From contig JAGTJL010000002.1 of NCBI GenBank assembly GCA_020746875.1, positions 2,356,001-2,420,000 of the forward strand: a DNA stretch of 64,000 nt, in the 5' to 3' direction. The translations under genes were made by a program, and so were the position numbers. Every line of letters begins with the position of its first letter. Position 1 is the first letter of the stretch. Shown in pieces: positions 12,101 through 22,919 of the stretch. The notes below the pieces were generated by a model, which ran no database searches, was not told where the DNA came from, and was given only the letters and a program-made list of their open reading frames with translations. Origin of the DNA: Rhexocercosporidium sp. MPI-PUGE-AT-0058. Its lineage: Eukaryota; Ascomycota; Leotiomycetes; Helotiales.

Positions 12101-12832
12101 TTGATTCGACTGGTCCAATGGATATACACCATTCTCTTGCTGTCCATCTTCCCAATAGGACACCATGAGATGGGGACTGTGTTCGGGACGAAGCGGTGGC
12201 ATTGTGCTTGGTTCGAGACCTTCGGCGCTTGTGTGGCTGCTGCCGCTGTTATCTGGAGTCAACTGAACAAAGGCGACAGTCGGCGCGAGTGACTGCCTGC
12301 CTTGAAAGCGCGCGTTATGTAATCCACTGGTCAACTCGTGCTGTGAGATCGTGGTCTTGCTCTTTGTATCATTGGCTGCGCTATTCGGGGATGGAGTGTT
12401 GTGTATGCTGCTGTGGATTGGGCTTATGGGATAGCCCGAATTACTGAAGTTCGTAGTCGCAGGCTGGCTTTCGTTTTGTGTTGGAATGGCAGGCAACGGG
12501 CGGTTGAGGTCAGAGGATTGGTATGTTTGGGATGGATACGCCGGGTTCCCAAAGATAGGAGCGGTTGGGAGGGAGTCTATTCGTTGAACGTCGAAGTTCA
12601 CACCGAAGAAGGGGTCAGTGTCGTCAAGCTCGCTGGACTGATAGTTGCTGTATTCCGATTCTCCTTGCGTGTATGGACTGGCAGAGTTACTGAGGGTCTG
12701 GGAATGATTGTAGGGCGACTGGAGGGTCGAGCCGAATGGGGTGGTAGGTATCTGATGGTTCAGGCCCAGATCGTCGAAGTCTCTCGAGCTATGAGGGTCG
12801 ACAGGAGGGCAGGTAGAGTATGTTGAAGACAT
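9179..12832 (-). CDS. Large C2H2-type zinc-finger protein, 1217 aa
   Basis: One uninterrupted exon of 1217 aa, starting at the ATG giving MSSTYSTCPP. The first ~650 residues are low-complexity (Ser, Gln, Asn, Pro). A run of acidic residues (DREDDDDEDDE) lies near 660-690. Cysteine/histidine fingers occupy roughly 815-965: CQLC...H with W-rich spacing, then CTYDSC...HENERH, then CQVDDC...HLVREH, a basic linker (KTKAAIKKAR), and a final finger CKFCGKSF...HLAKH. The C-terminal 250 residues are again Gln/Asn/Ser/Gly-rich and contain three degenerate copies of an RGFGSMDS-like unit (about 1080-1125). This is the architecture of a fungal nuclear DNA-binding regulator with long disordered flanks. 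I do not recognise a named orthologue. Promoter and 5' leader lie in the repeat-rich block upstream. Confidence 0.88.
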   Translation of the reverse strand: MSSTYSTCPPVDPHSSRDFDDLGLNHQIPTTPFGSTLQSPYNHSQTLSNSASPYTQGESEYSNYQSSELDDTDPFFGVNFDVQRIDSLPTAPIFGNPAYPSQTYQSSDLNRPLPAIPTQNESQPATTNFSNSGYPISPIHSSIHNTPSPNSAANDTKSKTTISQHELTSGLHNARFQGRQSLAPTVAFVQLTPDNSGSSHTSAEGLEPSTMPPLRPEHSPHLMVSYWEDGQQENGVYPLDQSNQQYGASNGRNFGGQLPVQQPEQLSQSSIQRDEDGSWLTNEITGQRGLDPNTRKGVVDREIPTLKEEEDKRKILHKNNEVEEWRSQAGGSSDAEDEHPSQSYFPSNHENWYQKGDPSSKRTQEEINNDIAPLDDDAASLHENRLIEGQTYFDLTSDHVNEADKAILMNHPRVWKDNPSVPYITTSAFQPQTANEAMMKYNFHSDTISIASRAATWGTRRKSEPSLADFKGVSDGSFLKKLSISSGKGKEGNRPRQNSIFDQGLDRLANFARKRSDSKLKRTRSTQNIPEEAEALQYQDQRPNNQDTLAPPMRTPSFGKRPTPSVNTALFAMAGPLTAVGTTHTRRTSVGAANTSPKSPVHLNLTNIIKRARSRSELTSQEKAGQTGLVNLWRNSGGPPVLASPPAIVEASRPEPPHLDNHDREDDDDEDDEAEETDLKMESEQQADPIDPTYEGFKAHVRRLNPDMDPHHRWLVSRIARQQVIRYKNLLDLRVKHSQDVNARNCSAGPQCLALGGSVVLTDAKGNLREQDRTPSGLHLVTDFSDNDSSPGEGALTEEVFPQGVPMPPTKNLPAEFECQLCFKSKKFQKPSDWTKHVHEDVQPFTCTYDSCKEPKSFKRKADWVRHENERHRHLEWWICQVDDCTHPCYRKDNFLQHLVREHKLPEPKQKTKAAIKKARLTEPAWIMLERCHHETPHRPQDEPCKFCGKSFPTWKKLTVHLAKHMEHISLPILRLVEAKTVDANTIISPIGEQILTPVTPVSRAKMESHSPFNMDSISPHVPATSQFPSTGFDQPSYFPTAGASAGYGMQGAVPQEIQYTNNNSHDNQLYQNSFGVQHIDQSRGFTNMDSNNMGHVAQSRTFGSMDSNFSHPKVEQPRGFGSMDSGFSHAIPNQNYNMQQTSGYSIPQTFSTAPPVSGYSTSNMLGVSEPGFGFDQMSANGGQNFAPVPMNRAHGSASSYGHSPQNVPQMPYYGHP

Positions 12833-12868
12833 CGGTATGACAGGAGAGGGAGGCTATGTAGGGTTGTT

Positions 12869-12882
12869 GGGGGGGGGGGGGG
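12869..12882. repeat. G14 homopolymer
   Basis: Uninterrupted run of 14 G about 40 nt upstream of the zinc-finger protein ATG. On the sense strand of that gene it is a C run, just in or before the 5' leader. Confidence 0.9.
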
Positions 12883-13311
12883 TCTTATGAAGAAGAGGAC
12901 GAGCTCTAGGAGCTCGGTGGATCGTTGCGTTAGGTCTGGCTTGTGTCAAGAGGCAGCAGGCAGGGCAAAGATCATGATGTGCTGCAGCCTTGGGGATAGC
13001 TTGCTCTGGTCAGGTAAGGTAAGGTATGGTATAGTCTGGTCCGGTCTGGTATGCAGCGCGGCTGTTGTTCAGATGAAGTCTCGGGGCTCGAATTAGAAGC
13101 GGAGTTGCAACAGACTCGGGATAGGAATGGGAGAGAAAGGGGGTGAAGGTCCTGATCCGGCAGATGGGTAAAGTAGAATTGGGGGATGCGACGCGACAAG
13201 AATGTTCTCGGTTTTGATGCTGGGGACCGAGGGTTGAAGAGGTGAAAGTCGCACGCACGCAAGTAGGAGGAGGGTTGGTTTGGGTTGGAAAGAAGAGGAT
13301 CGAGGACGGGC

Positions 13312-13356
13312 GGGATAGGATAGGATGGAATGGGATAGGATAGGATAAGATAGGAC
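13312..13356. repeat. GGATA/GGAAT pentamer repeat
   Basis: Interrupted tandem pentamers of the form GGATA on the plus strand. They continue into a purine-only stretch to about 13450. Confidence 0.8.
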
Positions 13357-13528
13357 AGGGTTGGGAATTGAGGAGAGTTTACGGGAGCGGAGGGGGAGGG
13401 GAGGGAAGAGGAGGGGAGTGAGGAGGGATGAGGGAGGAGGGATGCGATTGCCGCTAGAGCTAACGATAAGCTGCGGCGGGTGTGGATATGACATGGCAGG
13501 GCAGGGCAGGACATGGATGGATGAGCTT

Positions 13529-13547
13529 GGGCTTGGGCTTGGGCGGG
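13529..13547 (+). repeat. Candidate G-quadruplex, GGGCTT repeats
   Basis: Four GGG tracts at 13529-13531, 13535-13537, 13541-13543 and 13545-13547 with loops of 3, 3 and 1 nt. This fits the usual four-tract G4 pattern on the plus strand. Confidence 0.6.
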
Positions 13548-13876
13548 TTTGTTGGTGTTTGAGCTTGAGAGTTGGAACTACTACCTCCCTCGTGAAGGAG
13601 GAATTGAGAGAAAGTCAAGAATGCCTCGAGGAGATGCCTCTCGCAATAGAGAATGGGAGCCAACCAAAGGAAGCCAGGAAGATGCGCGAGGATACCGAGT
13701 GCCGGTGAGAGAAGGAAGGCAGACTGCCGGGGCAGATGTGGGTGGGTGGGAGGACAGGAAAGGGCTGAATTACCTACAGACACAGACCGTAGCAGCAGAA
13801 GCAATAGAGTGGAACCAATGCATCAATTCGACAGACAGACTGACTGACAGACAGACAGATACACAGCGGGGGATAT

Positions 13877-13899
13877 GGGCAGGGCAGGGCAGGGCAGGG
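13877..13899 (+). repeat. GGGCA tandem repeat, candidate G-quadruplex
   Basis: Five GGG tracts spaced by CA in perfect pentamer repeats. A shorter copy of the same repeat lies near 13496-13510. Confidence 0.65.
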
Positions 13900-14060
13900 C
13901 AGGAAACGCCAGTGCGATAGGTCCAGTCCAGTGTACAGAGTCCAGACAGTCCCAGTTCAATTCAGCCACCAGCATCAATCAGCAAAAGAGAGCCGCACCA
14001 GCAATCCACAGTCCTGTACTTCTGTAGAGTGCCAGTATGTACAGTACTACCGTACCACCA

Positions 14061-14128
14061 GTAGTAGTAGTAGTAGCAGCAGCAGTGCACTAATAATGCA
14101 CAGCACTGCACTGCACTGCACTGCACAG
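14061..14128. repeat. GTA/GCA trinucleotide and TGCAC pentamer repeats
   Basis: GTA repeats passing into GCA repeats at about 14061-14085, followed by TGCAC repeats at about 14103-14127. Confidence 0.8.
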
Positions 14129-14209
14129 CAAAAGCAGATGCACAGGCAGGGGCCGCCTCTAGTCCAGTCCAGCGCAGGAGCAGGAGCAGGAGTTGCTGGC
14201 AAGGCTCTC

Positions 14210-14330
14210 TCTCCTCTGTCTCTCTTCTGTCTCTACTTTCTCTACTTTCTCTCTACTTTCTCCCTCCTTTCTCCCTCTCCTTCTCTCTCTCTTTCCCTCT
14301 CTCTTTCCCTCTCTTTTCCCCCCGTCCACT
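14210..14330. repeat. Pyrimidine-rich tract (CTCT/CTTT)
   Basis: About 120 nt of almost pure pyrimidine on the plus strand, with repeating CTCTCTTTCCCT units. The short frames that cross it are repeat artefacts. Confidence 0.8.
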
Positions 14331-14618
14331 CGTAGCCAGTCAGCCTGGCCCAATTCCTAGACAGTGGCTGTGCTTGCTGGATTGGCTCCCGCAGGATGGC
14401 GCAGTCAGACCGACTTACTTACCTTTCCTTTCCTTGCCTTACAGTTCAGTCTCCCCGCTCCTCTCATCTCGAACTTCTCTGCATCGTCTGTCTCATCATC
14501 ACTTCCGCGGTAGTGAGAGATCTGATGATGACTGATGACCAGCAAGCATACTTAAGACGGTCGGGATCACGTTCGACTTTTCATCCTTACTTACGGTGAT
14601 GTAATCGCAAGCAAAAGT

Positions 14619-14649
14619 ACCTACCTACCTACCTAACTACCTACCTACC
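14619..14649. repeat. CTAC tetranucleotide repeat
   Basis: Tandem CTAC units with one CTAA interruption. Confidence 0.85.
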
Positions 14650-14887
14650 GACCAACCAAGTGAGTATTTTTGGTGCTGCTGTTGATCCATCCCATACCCG
14701 GAAAAGGGACGAAAGCGATGCGCCGAACTTACTTTGCTCGACTGTTCGGAGGTACCGCACTTAACTCTCCTCTCCTCTCCTCTCCCTACCTCCGTACCAC
14801 CACCCTCCTACTCCACTTAGTACTTTCGTACTCGGCGTGCAAAGAAGAGAAGCGTGATTTAGCGAGATCCGGTCACCGAGGGAAGTC

Positions 14888-14923
14888 CACTCACTCACTC
14901 ACTCACTCACCCACCCACTCACT
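14888..14923. repeat. TCAC tetranucleotide repeat
   Basis: Tandem CACT/TCAC units with two CCAC variants near the end. Confidence 0.85.
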
Positions 14924-15146
14924 GTAACTGGTCACTAACAGGATGCCCTGCTGCCCTTTGCCGCGAACAACGGAAAGAAAAGGCATCCCATCCCTCCCTC
15001 CCCAGCCTTCCACCAGCAAGCATACCTCCATACACACAATCCCCACCATCCGTATCAAACATCGTGACTTCATCGAGTTCAAGCATAGCACAGCCACATG
15101 CAGCTACCCACCCACTCTCCCTCGCACGAACGAGATGAGATGAGAT

Positions 15147-15172
15147 TGCATGCATGCATGCTTGCTTGCTTG
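15147..15172. repeat. TGCA then CTTG tetranucleotide repeats
   Basis: Three to four ATGC units followed by three CTTG units. Confidence 0.75.
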
Positions 15173-16824
15173 TCTTTCCGCAGCAGCTCAAGCCAAGGTA
15201 GCCAGCCGTCCATCTCTGTCCAACAGCCCCGTCGATACCGGCCAATCCCGCCCCGATGTTAATCCAAACTGCCGGGACCTCACTGCGGTCCATACTGCGG
15301 AGCACAAGGCCATAGTCTCACGGCTATTATTGAGGCTTCGCAGGGGCTATGGGAAAATTCTCCTACAGTAGTACATGACATCCATCCATCCCAATCTCAA
15401 GATCCAGCTGAAACACAAACCAGTCCCAGTCCTCCCGGCCCACCCATTCTATCATGCATATCGATAAACTACCTGCAGAAACCCCATGCGACCAGCAGTC
15501 AAGATGACAATCAGCGAATTAAAGTCGCTTTCCCACCCAGGATATTAGGCTCCAAGGCTCTGTTTTGCTTGGTAAAACGTTTCCCAGGCGTGAAACTTGG
15601 GCTGGATGATGAAATGGGTCCCTCGAATTTCATGCATCATCTGTATGTACGTACCTGCTCGGAAATCTCTTGGTTCTGGTTTCCTTCCTCGAGTTTACCC
15701 TGCCTCTGCCAGCTGTCGCACGGCAACTTCAAGATATCAGTCGAACTGTATCGTATTCTGGCAAGGCTCAGAGGTCAGAAGAGATCTGCAAGGACCATCC
15801 AAGAGAAAATCTGGTAGTCATCTGCAAGTAGAGCCGCCCGGTTGATATGTGGAACTTTTTGATCGTCACTGCCGCTCACACGCTTCCCCACATCGGCGCT
15901 TCTGCAGTATTCCTGCGTCAGTTTGACTTCTGAGGGATGACAGAGTTCAACCTTGGCTGTTGGCGTTAAGATATCCTTGCTCCTGAATCTTGTCTTTCGT
16001 ATATTCAATGCGATTATTATTACGGGCAGGAATTCCCTATGTTGGACCACTGCGGGTCGAAGTTTATCTTGGCAGACAAGAGTCAAACTCAAAAAACGGT
16101 CGAGAGACTCAATTCTAATAAGTTGCATGACTTGATCAAATCAAGCGATCATTCAGAGTGTCGTTGGCGCTCATTGGCAAAGTAGAGTACTTTTGTGGTC
16201 TTGTTGAGCACGCATCAAGTCAGACAGGCCTGCCTCCAACCGAATCTCAAAACCACTCACATCGACAATTGAAGCGGGACAAATTCGTGTCCAGCGTAGC
16301 GAATACAGGTCTTCGCTGAGTTCACTACACCCATACGGAGTAGATCCGAGCTTGACCAAAGTTTTCAAATCATTCCAGAACACTTACTTTAAGAAAGCTC
16401 CAGGTGTGAGTAAGGCAAGCCTCGCTTCGGTCTAATTTTTAGAGCGAAGTTGTACAAAACAGTAACTCGCTTCACCGAACACAAGATTATGCCACCTCGG
16501 ACATTCACCGTGGGTCACCTGGGCACATATCAACTTCTCCAAGCAAAAAAGCCGGGTATCTGATCAAGCACCCCGATTATTCTTCGGATATCAAAGAAGC
16601 TTTGCAGTTCTGAGGTAAGCTTTGCCAAAAATTCTTAACTTCCCTTCCCCACGCTCGGTCTTTCCCCGAGCCTCGCAAGCTAGCTCTGTAGGGTCTGGGG
16701 GACCCATGCCAAGACCCATGATGTTGACTGGTCAGTCCCTCGGATGCATCCGTCTAGTCGTCGAAGCCTCACGTCAAAGCATGGGAATTCTCGGAGGATG
16801 TCCCTTTTATCGCGGGGTCGGGGC

Positions 16825-16845
16825 GGGGGGGGGGGGGGGGGGGGG
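16825..16845. repeat. G21 homopolymer
   Basis: Run of 21 G about 190 nt upstream of the MFS start codon. Its exact length may be unreliable in an assembly. Confidence 0.9.
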
Positions 16846-16932
16846 CATGATAATGTGGGGATAGCGGTTGCTTGTACGAACCGGATTGTGGAGTGGGAGA
16901 TAATCGTCTCTCTCCTTGCTCTTCACAATTCC

Positions 16933-16940
16933 TATATATT
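16933..16940 (+). promoter_or_regulatory. TATA box for the MFS symporter gene
   Basis: TATATATT about 90 nt upstream of the ATG at 17031, followed by a CT-rich leader and a CACCATGG start context. Confidence 0.55.
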
Positions 16941-17030
16941 GTGCTTGTCCGCTTGAACGTTTCCCCCATATCACTCCATTCCGCTTTACCTCAATCTCTC
17001 TCCTCCATCTCTCCCCTTACTTCTTTCACC

Positions 17031-19222
17031 ATGGCCCGAATTGACCCTCCTACCCTCGATGAGCTCGACGCCATAGAGACTATGGACCGAGTTGAATATG
17101 CATCAAGAGAGAAGAAACTCGTCCGCAAAATCGACCTGCGCTTGATGCCCTGCCTGATCCTCATGATAGTCATGAAGTAACCTAGCATCCAACCCGAAAT
17201 CACAATCCTATCACTAATATATCCTAGCTACCTAGACCGCAATGCCCTCGCAAATGCTCGTATCCAAGGTCTCGAGGTGGACTTGGAGCTCAAAGGAAAC
17301 CAATTCAACACCGCCATCTCCGTACTTTTCGCTGGTTACATTGCTCTTCAAATCCCCTCAAATGCTATCATCACTCGGACAAGACCTAGTATCTACCTCG
17401 TAAGAACCTCTCTCCCCGTCTCCAATCCCAAAACCAAAACTAAATTCGAAATAGCCAGCTTGCATGGTCGTCTGGGGTATCGTGTCAACATGCACAGCTG
17501 CAGTACAGAATTTCACCGGTCTAGTCGTCGTTAGATTCTTCCTAGGATTCGTCGAAGCGTCAGTCACCCTTCAAACATGATCCACAACCAGCTGACGACG
17601 GGTGATATACAGGCCCTACTTCCCTGGTGCATTGTTCCTCCTTTCTTCGTGGTACACACGCGAAGAACTCGCTCTCAGGACTTCCATCCTCTACGCAGGA
17701 AGTCTCCTCTCAGGAGGTTTCGGAGGATTGATCGGAGCTGGTGTTGAATCTGGTCTCGATGGGAGTTTGGGCCTTGAATCATGGAGGTATGTCCACCCAC
17801 ACACACTCCTCCACACTCTAGAAATGAGTCTGACGACCTCTTCACAGATGGCTCTTCATAATCGAAGGATCGATCACAATCTTCATTGCATTGTGTGCTA
17901 TGTAAGCAGTTGCCTCCCTCCCTTTGCCGAACAGTCAACGATCAAAACCATCAACTGACACAACACACCAGTTTCGTGATCCCCGATTTCCCACACACAA
18001 CCGCATGGCTCAGTCCCGAAGAACGCGCCCTCGCAACCAAGCGTCTCCAAGATGTCAGTGGAAGCCACGACACGGAGCGCGGTTCTATATTCTCCGGCGT
18101 GAAGATGGCAGTGCTCGACTACAAAGTCTGGCTACTCGCGTAAGTCCCTATCCTTCCCTCCCCTTCCTCTCCTAACCCATCACCAACAACACCATACCAC
18201 GTCACAGCACGCCACACCAACTCCCATACTAACACCACCCCCAGCCTAATCATCATAACCAAAACCTCCGCTGGCGCCGTGACATCCTTCATCCCGACCC
18301 TCGTCAAGACCTTCGGCTACAGCAAAGTGCAATCCCTCCTCCTCGTCGCACCGCCCTACGTCTTCGCCACCGTCGTCGCCCTCAGCGTCTCCTACTCCAG
18401 CGACAAGCGCGGCGAGCGCTGCTTCCACATTGTAGTCCCCATCTTCTTCGGGATGGCAGGTTTCATCATAGCCGCTGGGACCGAGGTATTGGCCGCGAGG
18501 TACCTGGCTATCTTCTTGATGCTGGCGGGTGTGTATGGTAGTTACAATGTTGCGCTGGCCTGGATCTCGAGTACAGTACGTATCTTTCCTCCTTCTTTGC
18601 ATACCCCTACTCTTCCTACCAGAAGCTCTCCATACCCCCCCAAGTAGAGAACCTGCAGGAGAGATGGGAGATATGAGAGGGTATATAAACATAAAGCTAA
18701 CAAACCCAACCCAGCTCCCTCGCCCAGTCGAGAAACGCGCCGCCGCCATCGCGCTCGTGAACACAGTCGGCAACTTCGCACAGATCTACTCGCCGTACAT
18801 GTATCCCAAGTCCGACGGGCCACGCTACCTCGTCGCTATGATCTGCAACTGTAAGCCCCTCCCCTCCATCCTCCCTTCGCTTCCGATATTTACTCTCGCT
18901 TAACCCCCTCTCCACCCCTCTTTGTTTCTGTTTTCAATACACTCCAATCCCAATCCCAATTCCAACCCTCCAACCCCTCCCTCCCCTTCCAGAACCCCGC
19001 TGACAATTCCCCCGCACAGCAATATTCTGCACCCTCTGCATCGCCGCCACCCTAACCCTCCGGCAATGCCTCGTGCGCGAGAACGAGAAGCTCGCCGTCC
19101 TCGAGACGCAGCAGCACGCCGAGATGGCAGAGCCGTCCAAGGTGCGCGTCGAGGAGATCGTGGATGTTGCAGCTGGCGGGGAGGTCGTTGTTCTAAACGG
19201 TGGGTTTAGATATCGCTTATAG
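17031..19222 (+). CDS. MFS anion:cation symporter, Dal5/Tna1 type, 495 aa
   Basis: Nine exons: 17031-17176, 17228-17399, 17455-17558, 17613-17786, 17848-17901, 17972-18139, 18245-18575, 18715-18850, 19020-19222. All eight introns (51-169 nt) have GT..AG ends and join in frame to 495 aa. It belongs to the fungal allantoate/nicotinate/pantothenate/biotin permease group (TCDB 2.A.1.14). Markers are KIDLRLMPCLIL before TM1, YLDRNALANAR after it, RPSIYLPACMVVWG, RFFLGFVEAPYFPGA, SSWYTREELALR and WRWLFIIEG in the first half. In the second half the ending FRYRL is close to the family's usual C terminus. Predicted role is plasma-membrane uptake of a small organic anion or vitamin; the substrate is not readable. 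For exon 3 the acceptor at 17454 was preferred over 17458 because only it keeps the PACMVVWG frame. Confidence 0.92.
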
Positions 19223-20528
<1,306 letters not shown>

Positions 20529-21149
20529 TCAAGCCTCCAATCTAGCCGTCAAAACAATCAAACTCGCATACGCACCCACACTCAACGCCGTCAGGACCAC
20601 AACCGCATTCCCACTCGTTCTGAACTTCTTCCTCCCCAATCCATCTTCACCCACCTCACTGAAGAATTGCCTATTTCCCTCATACCTCCGATATAAACTC
20701 ACCATCAACACACCAACCCCATATGTAGCGAACAGCGCACCGATGCTATAGAACTCCGCCGTGAAGATCTTGAGCACCACCAGCGCGAACGAGAATTGTC
20801 CTAGGGCGGTCCGGATATATGCGCCTTCGAATGTTCGCTGCGCGGCTCGGATCTCGACGAGTCTATGAGGACAGGGCGTTAGTTTGTGAGATTTTGGAAA
20901 TGAGAGATACGCAAATGGATGTGTATGTTTCACTCTCCTGCTTGCCTTTCCTGTTGAAGATATGAAAGGGGAGCAAATGCAGAGAGTGGCAAGCCAGTGG
21001 AGCCTGCGGTGTGTTTCAAGACCAAAAAAAGGGTAAAGCAAGGAAAGGGAGACTTACTCCTGCGCTGTCAAGACCACACTCCTAGCCCGATGTAGTCGCA
21101 GATGAAGCCTGTCTTCCGGATGGGGCTGCAAGACATTCAGCAACGACAT
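20529..21149 (-). CDS. DUF202 membrane protein, 141 aa
   Basis: Two exons, 21149-21058 and 20862-20529, with a 195-nt intron (GTAAGT donor, ACTAAC branch, TAG acceptor). They join in frame as AQE-LVEIRAAQRTF. The protein begins MSLLNVLQPHPEDR. It has three hydrophobic helices at roughly residues 50-66, 70-90 and 116-138, and the RTxLGQFSFAL segment resembles the DUF202 (YidH-like) family. A related domain occurs in fungal VTC polyphosphate-polymerase subunits, but no SPX or catalytic VTC domain is present here. In Pezizomycotina, small stand-alone DUF202 proteins are common and mostly uncharacterised. Location is presumably the vacuolar or another internal membrane. The intron is the longest among the gene models listed as intact. 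Confidence 0.82.
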
Positions 21150-22032
21150 CCTCGGTAATGTTCCCCTGCCCCTATCTCTAGATCTCGTATTTCTCTTCCT
21201 TGTGATGTTGCTGCTCCCTGGATTGGGTTGAAACCCCCTTCCGGAACAGTAATCACTTATTCTGGTTGTGGAAGGTAGACAAAAGGGCGGAATCGGTCCT
21301 ACCCCCCAAGCAGGCCACGGTGCAGCCAGTGCTCTCGAAGGAAACTGGTAGAGGGTATTGAAGATACTGTTGGAGTATCCAAGCAAGTCCGGAAGTGGAG
21401 GGCGAGCTTCAAGCTATTATTTCGAGCTTCCAGACTTGAAAGCTGCTCGCAGGCCCGAGTTGAGAAAACAACAATAGGAACTCACCTCGAACATGCCATG
21501 CATGCGACCAAACAGTGCCATCTTGTGGATGAATGCGCTCTGTGTAACGTGGCTATCCCATGAGATGGATGGCGTGCTTTGTCGTGAGAGCCTCGTTGGC
21601 TGTGGTTCTTTTGCGGTGGAAGTAAGTGTGGGTGGGGGTTGAAGGATCTCGGATGAAGTGCGAGTGGAGGAGGAGAGCGGGATATGCCTGCCAAGGAAAG
21701 GTCGGCCGCTTTTTCAGGGGTTTGATGAGGGAGATGTGAATGCCTCAGATCCAAGGCTCCGAACTTCACATTTTGTGCATGGATATTTATGCATGAAATC
21801 GCGATGTTGTGCACACACGCGAGAACAGACAATTTATTTATGCAGTGAGACTGTTGCTACCACTGCTACCTGCCTAGCTCGGGAAGATGCCTGCCGAAGT
21901 CAGGTCAGGTCTGCAAAGATGGGATAGAATGGGATAGAACAGACAAGTGCCGAACAGAGCTCTGAATGCCGTCGCTCCTCTCTCTCATCTTTCGTTCTCA
22001 TCCCATTCAGTCCTTCCTCACATTCCAAGGGA

Positions 22033-22057
22033 GACAAGACAAGACAAGACAAGACAA
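22033..22057. repeat. ACAAG pentamer repeat
   Basis: Five tandem ACAAG units. Confidence 0.85.
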
Positions 22058-22701
22058 TCATTCAGAAGCCCGCACTTGGTCTAAGCAAGACAGAACGCGC
22101 TCCCTTCTCCTAAGGCAGAATATATCAAGAAACCAAACTCCCAGATTAATTCCACCAGATTCCTTTCTTTATACTGTACAGACAGAGCGCGTCGCATCTC
22201 CTGATCCGATCCCCCACCCCGTCTGCTTCTCCATCCATGCCCCCTTTGCACCTTATACATACACACAAACCCCTTTACCCGAACCTTTTCCTACGTCCAG
22301 TTGATCCTTTTCCATACCCTCTCATGCTCCAGCCTGCAATTTCTGTCTTTTCGTCTTGTTCTCAGTCGTTAGGTGTCGTTACTTGTACAATATACAACTC
22401 GTCTGGCTTGTTCACCGCCATCTGGTCTCTGTCCTGCTCTACAGTCTGCCAAGATCCCGAATATGCGCCTGAAGGTGCAAGTTTCGAGCTCTCGGTCATT
22501 TCTGGCTCATCTCTAGGCTTTCATTTGGTCTTGAGGCCCGCTGTCTTCATGTTGTTTGTTCTGTTGTCTCCATCTGGCTTTCGGTTTCCCTTGATGGCTC
22601 AATTTCGATGTCACTCTTTCAAGTTCGCTGAATTGTCCCGTTCATATTGGCATTGGTACTGTTCCTCCTTTCGTCACATTCGTTACCACTTGTATAGCAT
22701 T

Positions 22702-22733
22702 CCCCCCCCCCCCCCACCCCCCCGCCCCCCTTG
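22702..22733. repeat. Poly-C tract
   Basis: C14 run followed by interrupted C tracts (one A, one G). Confidence 0.9.
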
Positions 22734-22919
22734 CTTCCCATCTCCAAGCAGCATTTTCGTGGATATCGTACAGCTTTACCGCCATAGTTACGCCGTTCCC
22801 TTGCTTTCCATCACCACCATTCCCCCTGAAATCCAAATTGCCAACTATTCAAAAAGCCCCCAATTATTGGCCGGTTAGATGAACGCCAAAACCGAATTTC
22901 CCTTCGTGGCCCACGCCGT

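Larger units (their letters stand above)
12833..17030. other. Divergent upstream block, repeat-rich, no gene
   Basis: This 4.2 kb separates the minus-strand zinc-finger gene from the plus-strand MFS gene. The first 2.3 kb is dense in simple repeats and purine/pyrimidine asymmetry. The rest (15.2-16.9 kb) is ordinary sequence with short unconvincing frames and one G21 run. Open frames here are artefacts of the biased composition. Confidence 0.6.
21150..22919. other. Intergenic with C14 run and ACAAG repeat
   Basis: Upstream of the DUF202 gene and downstream of the Zn2Cys6 gene. It contains ACAAG pentamers (about 22033-22057) and a C14 run (22702-22715) followed by more C tracts. A 213-codon plus-strand frame (22237-22878) crosses the C run, resembles nothing known and was not accepted. 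Confidence 0.5.

Noticed and set aside
12972..13920. Several frames of 110-180 codons on both strands
   Set aside because: Purine/pyrimidine-biased simple-repeat DNA lacks stop codons; no domains, no splice structure.
15775..16383. Minus-strand frames of 117 and 70 codons in the divergent block
   Set aside because: The second starts at GTG, and neither has family resemblance or a convincing splice join.
22237..22878. 213-codon plus-strand frame starting at ATG
   Set aside because: Crosses a C14 homopolymer, has no recognisable domain and reads like translated leader sequence; convergent with the Zn2Cys6 gene end.
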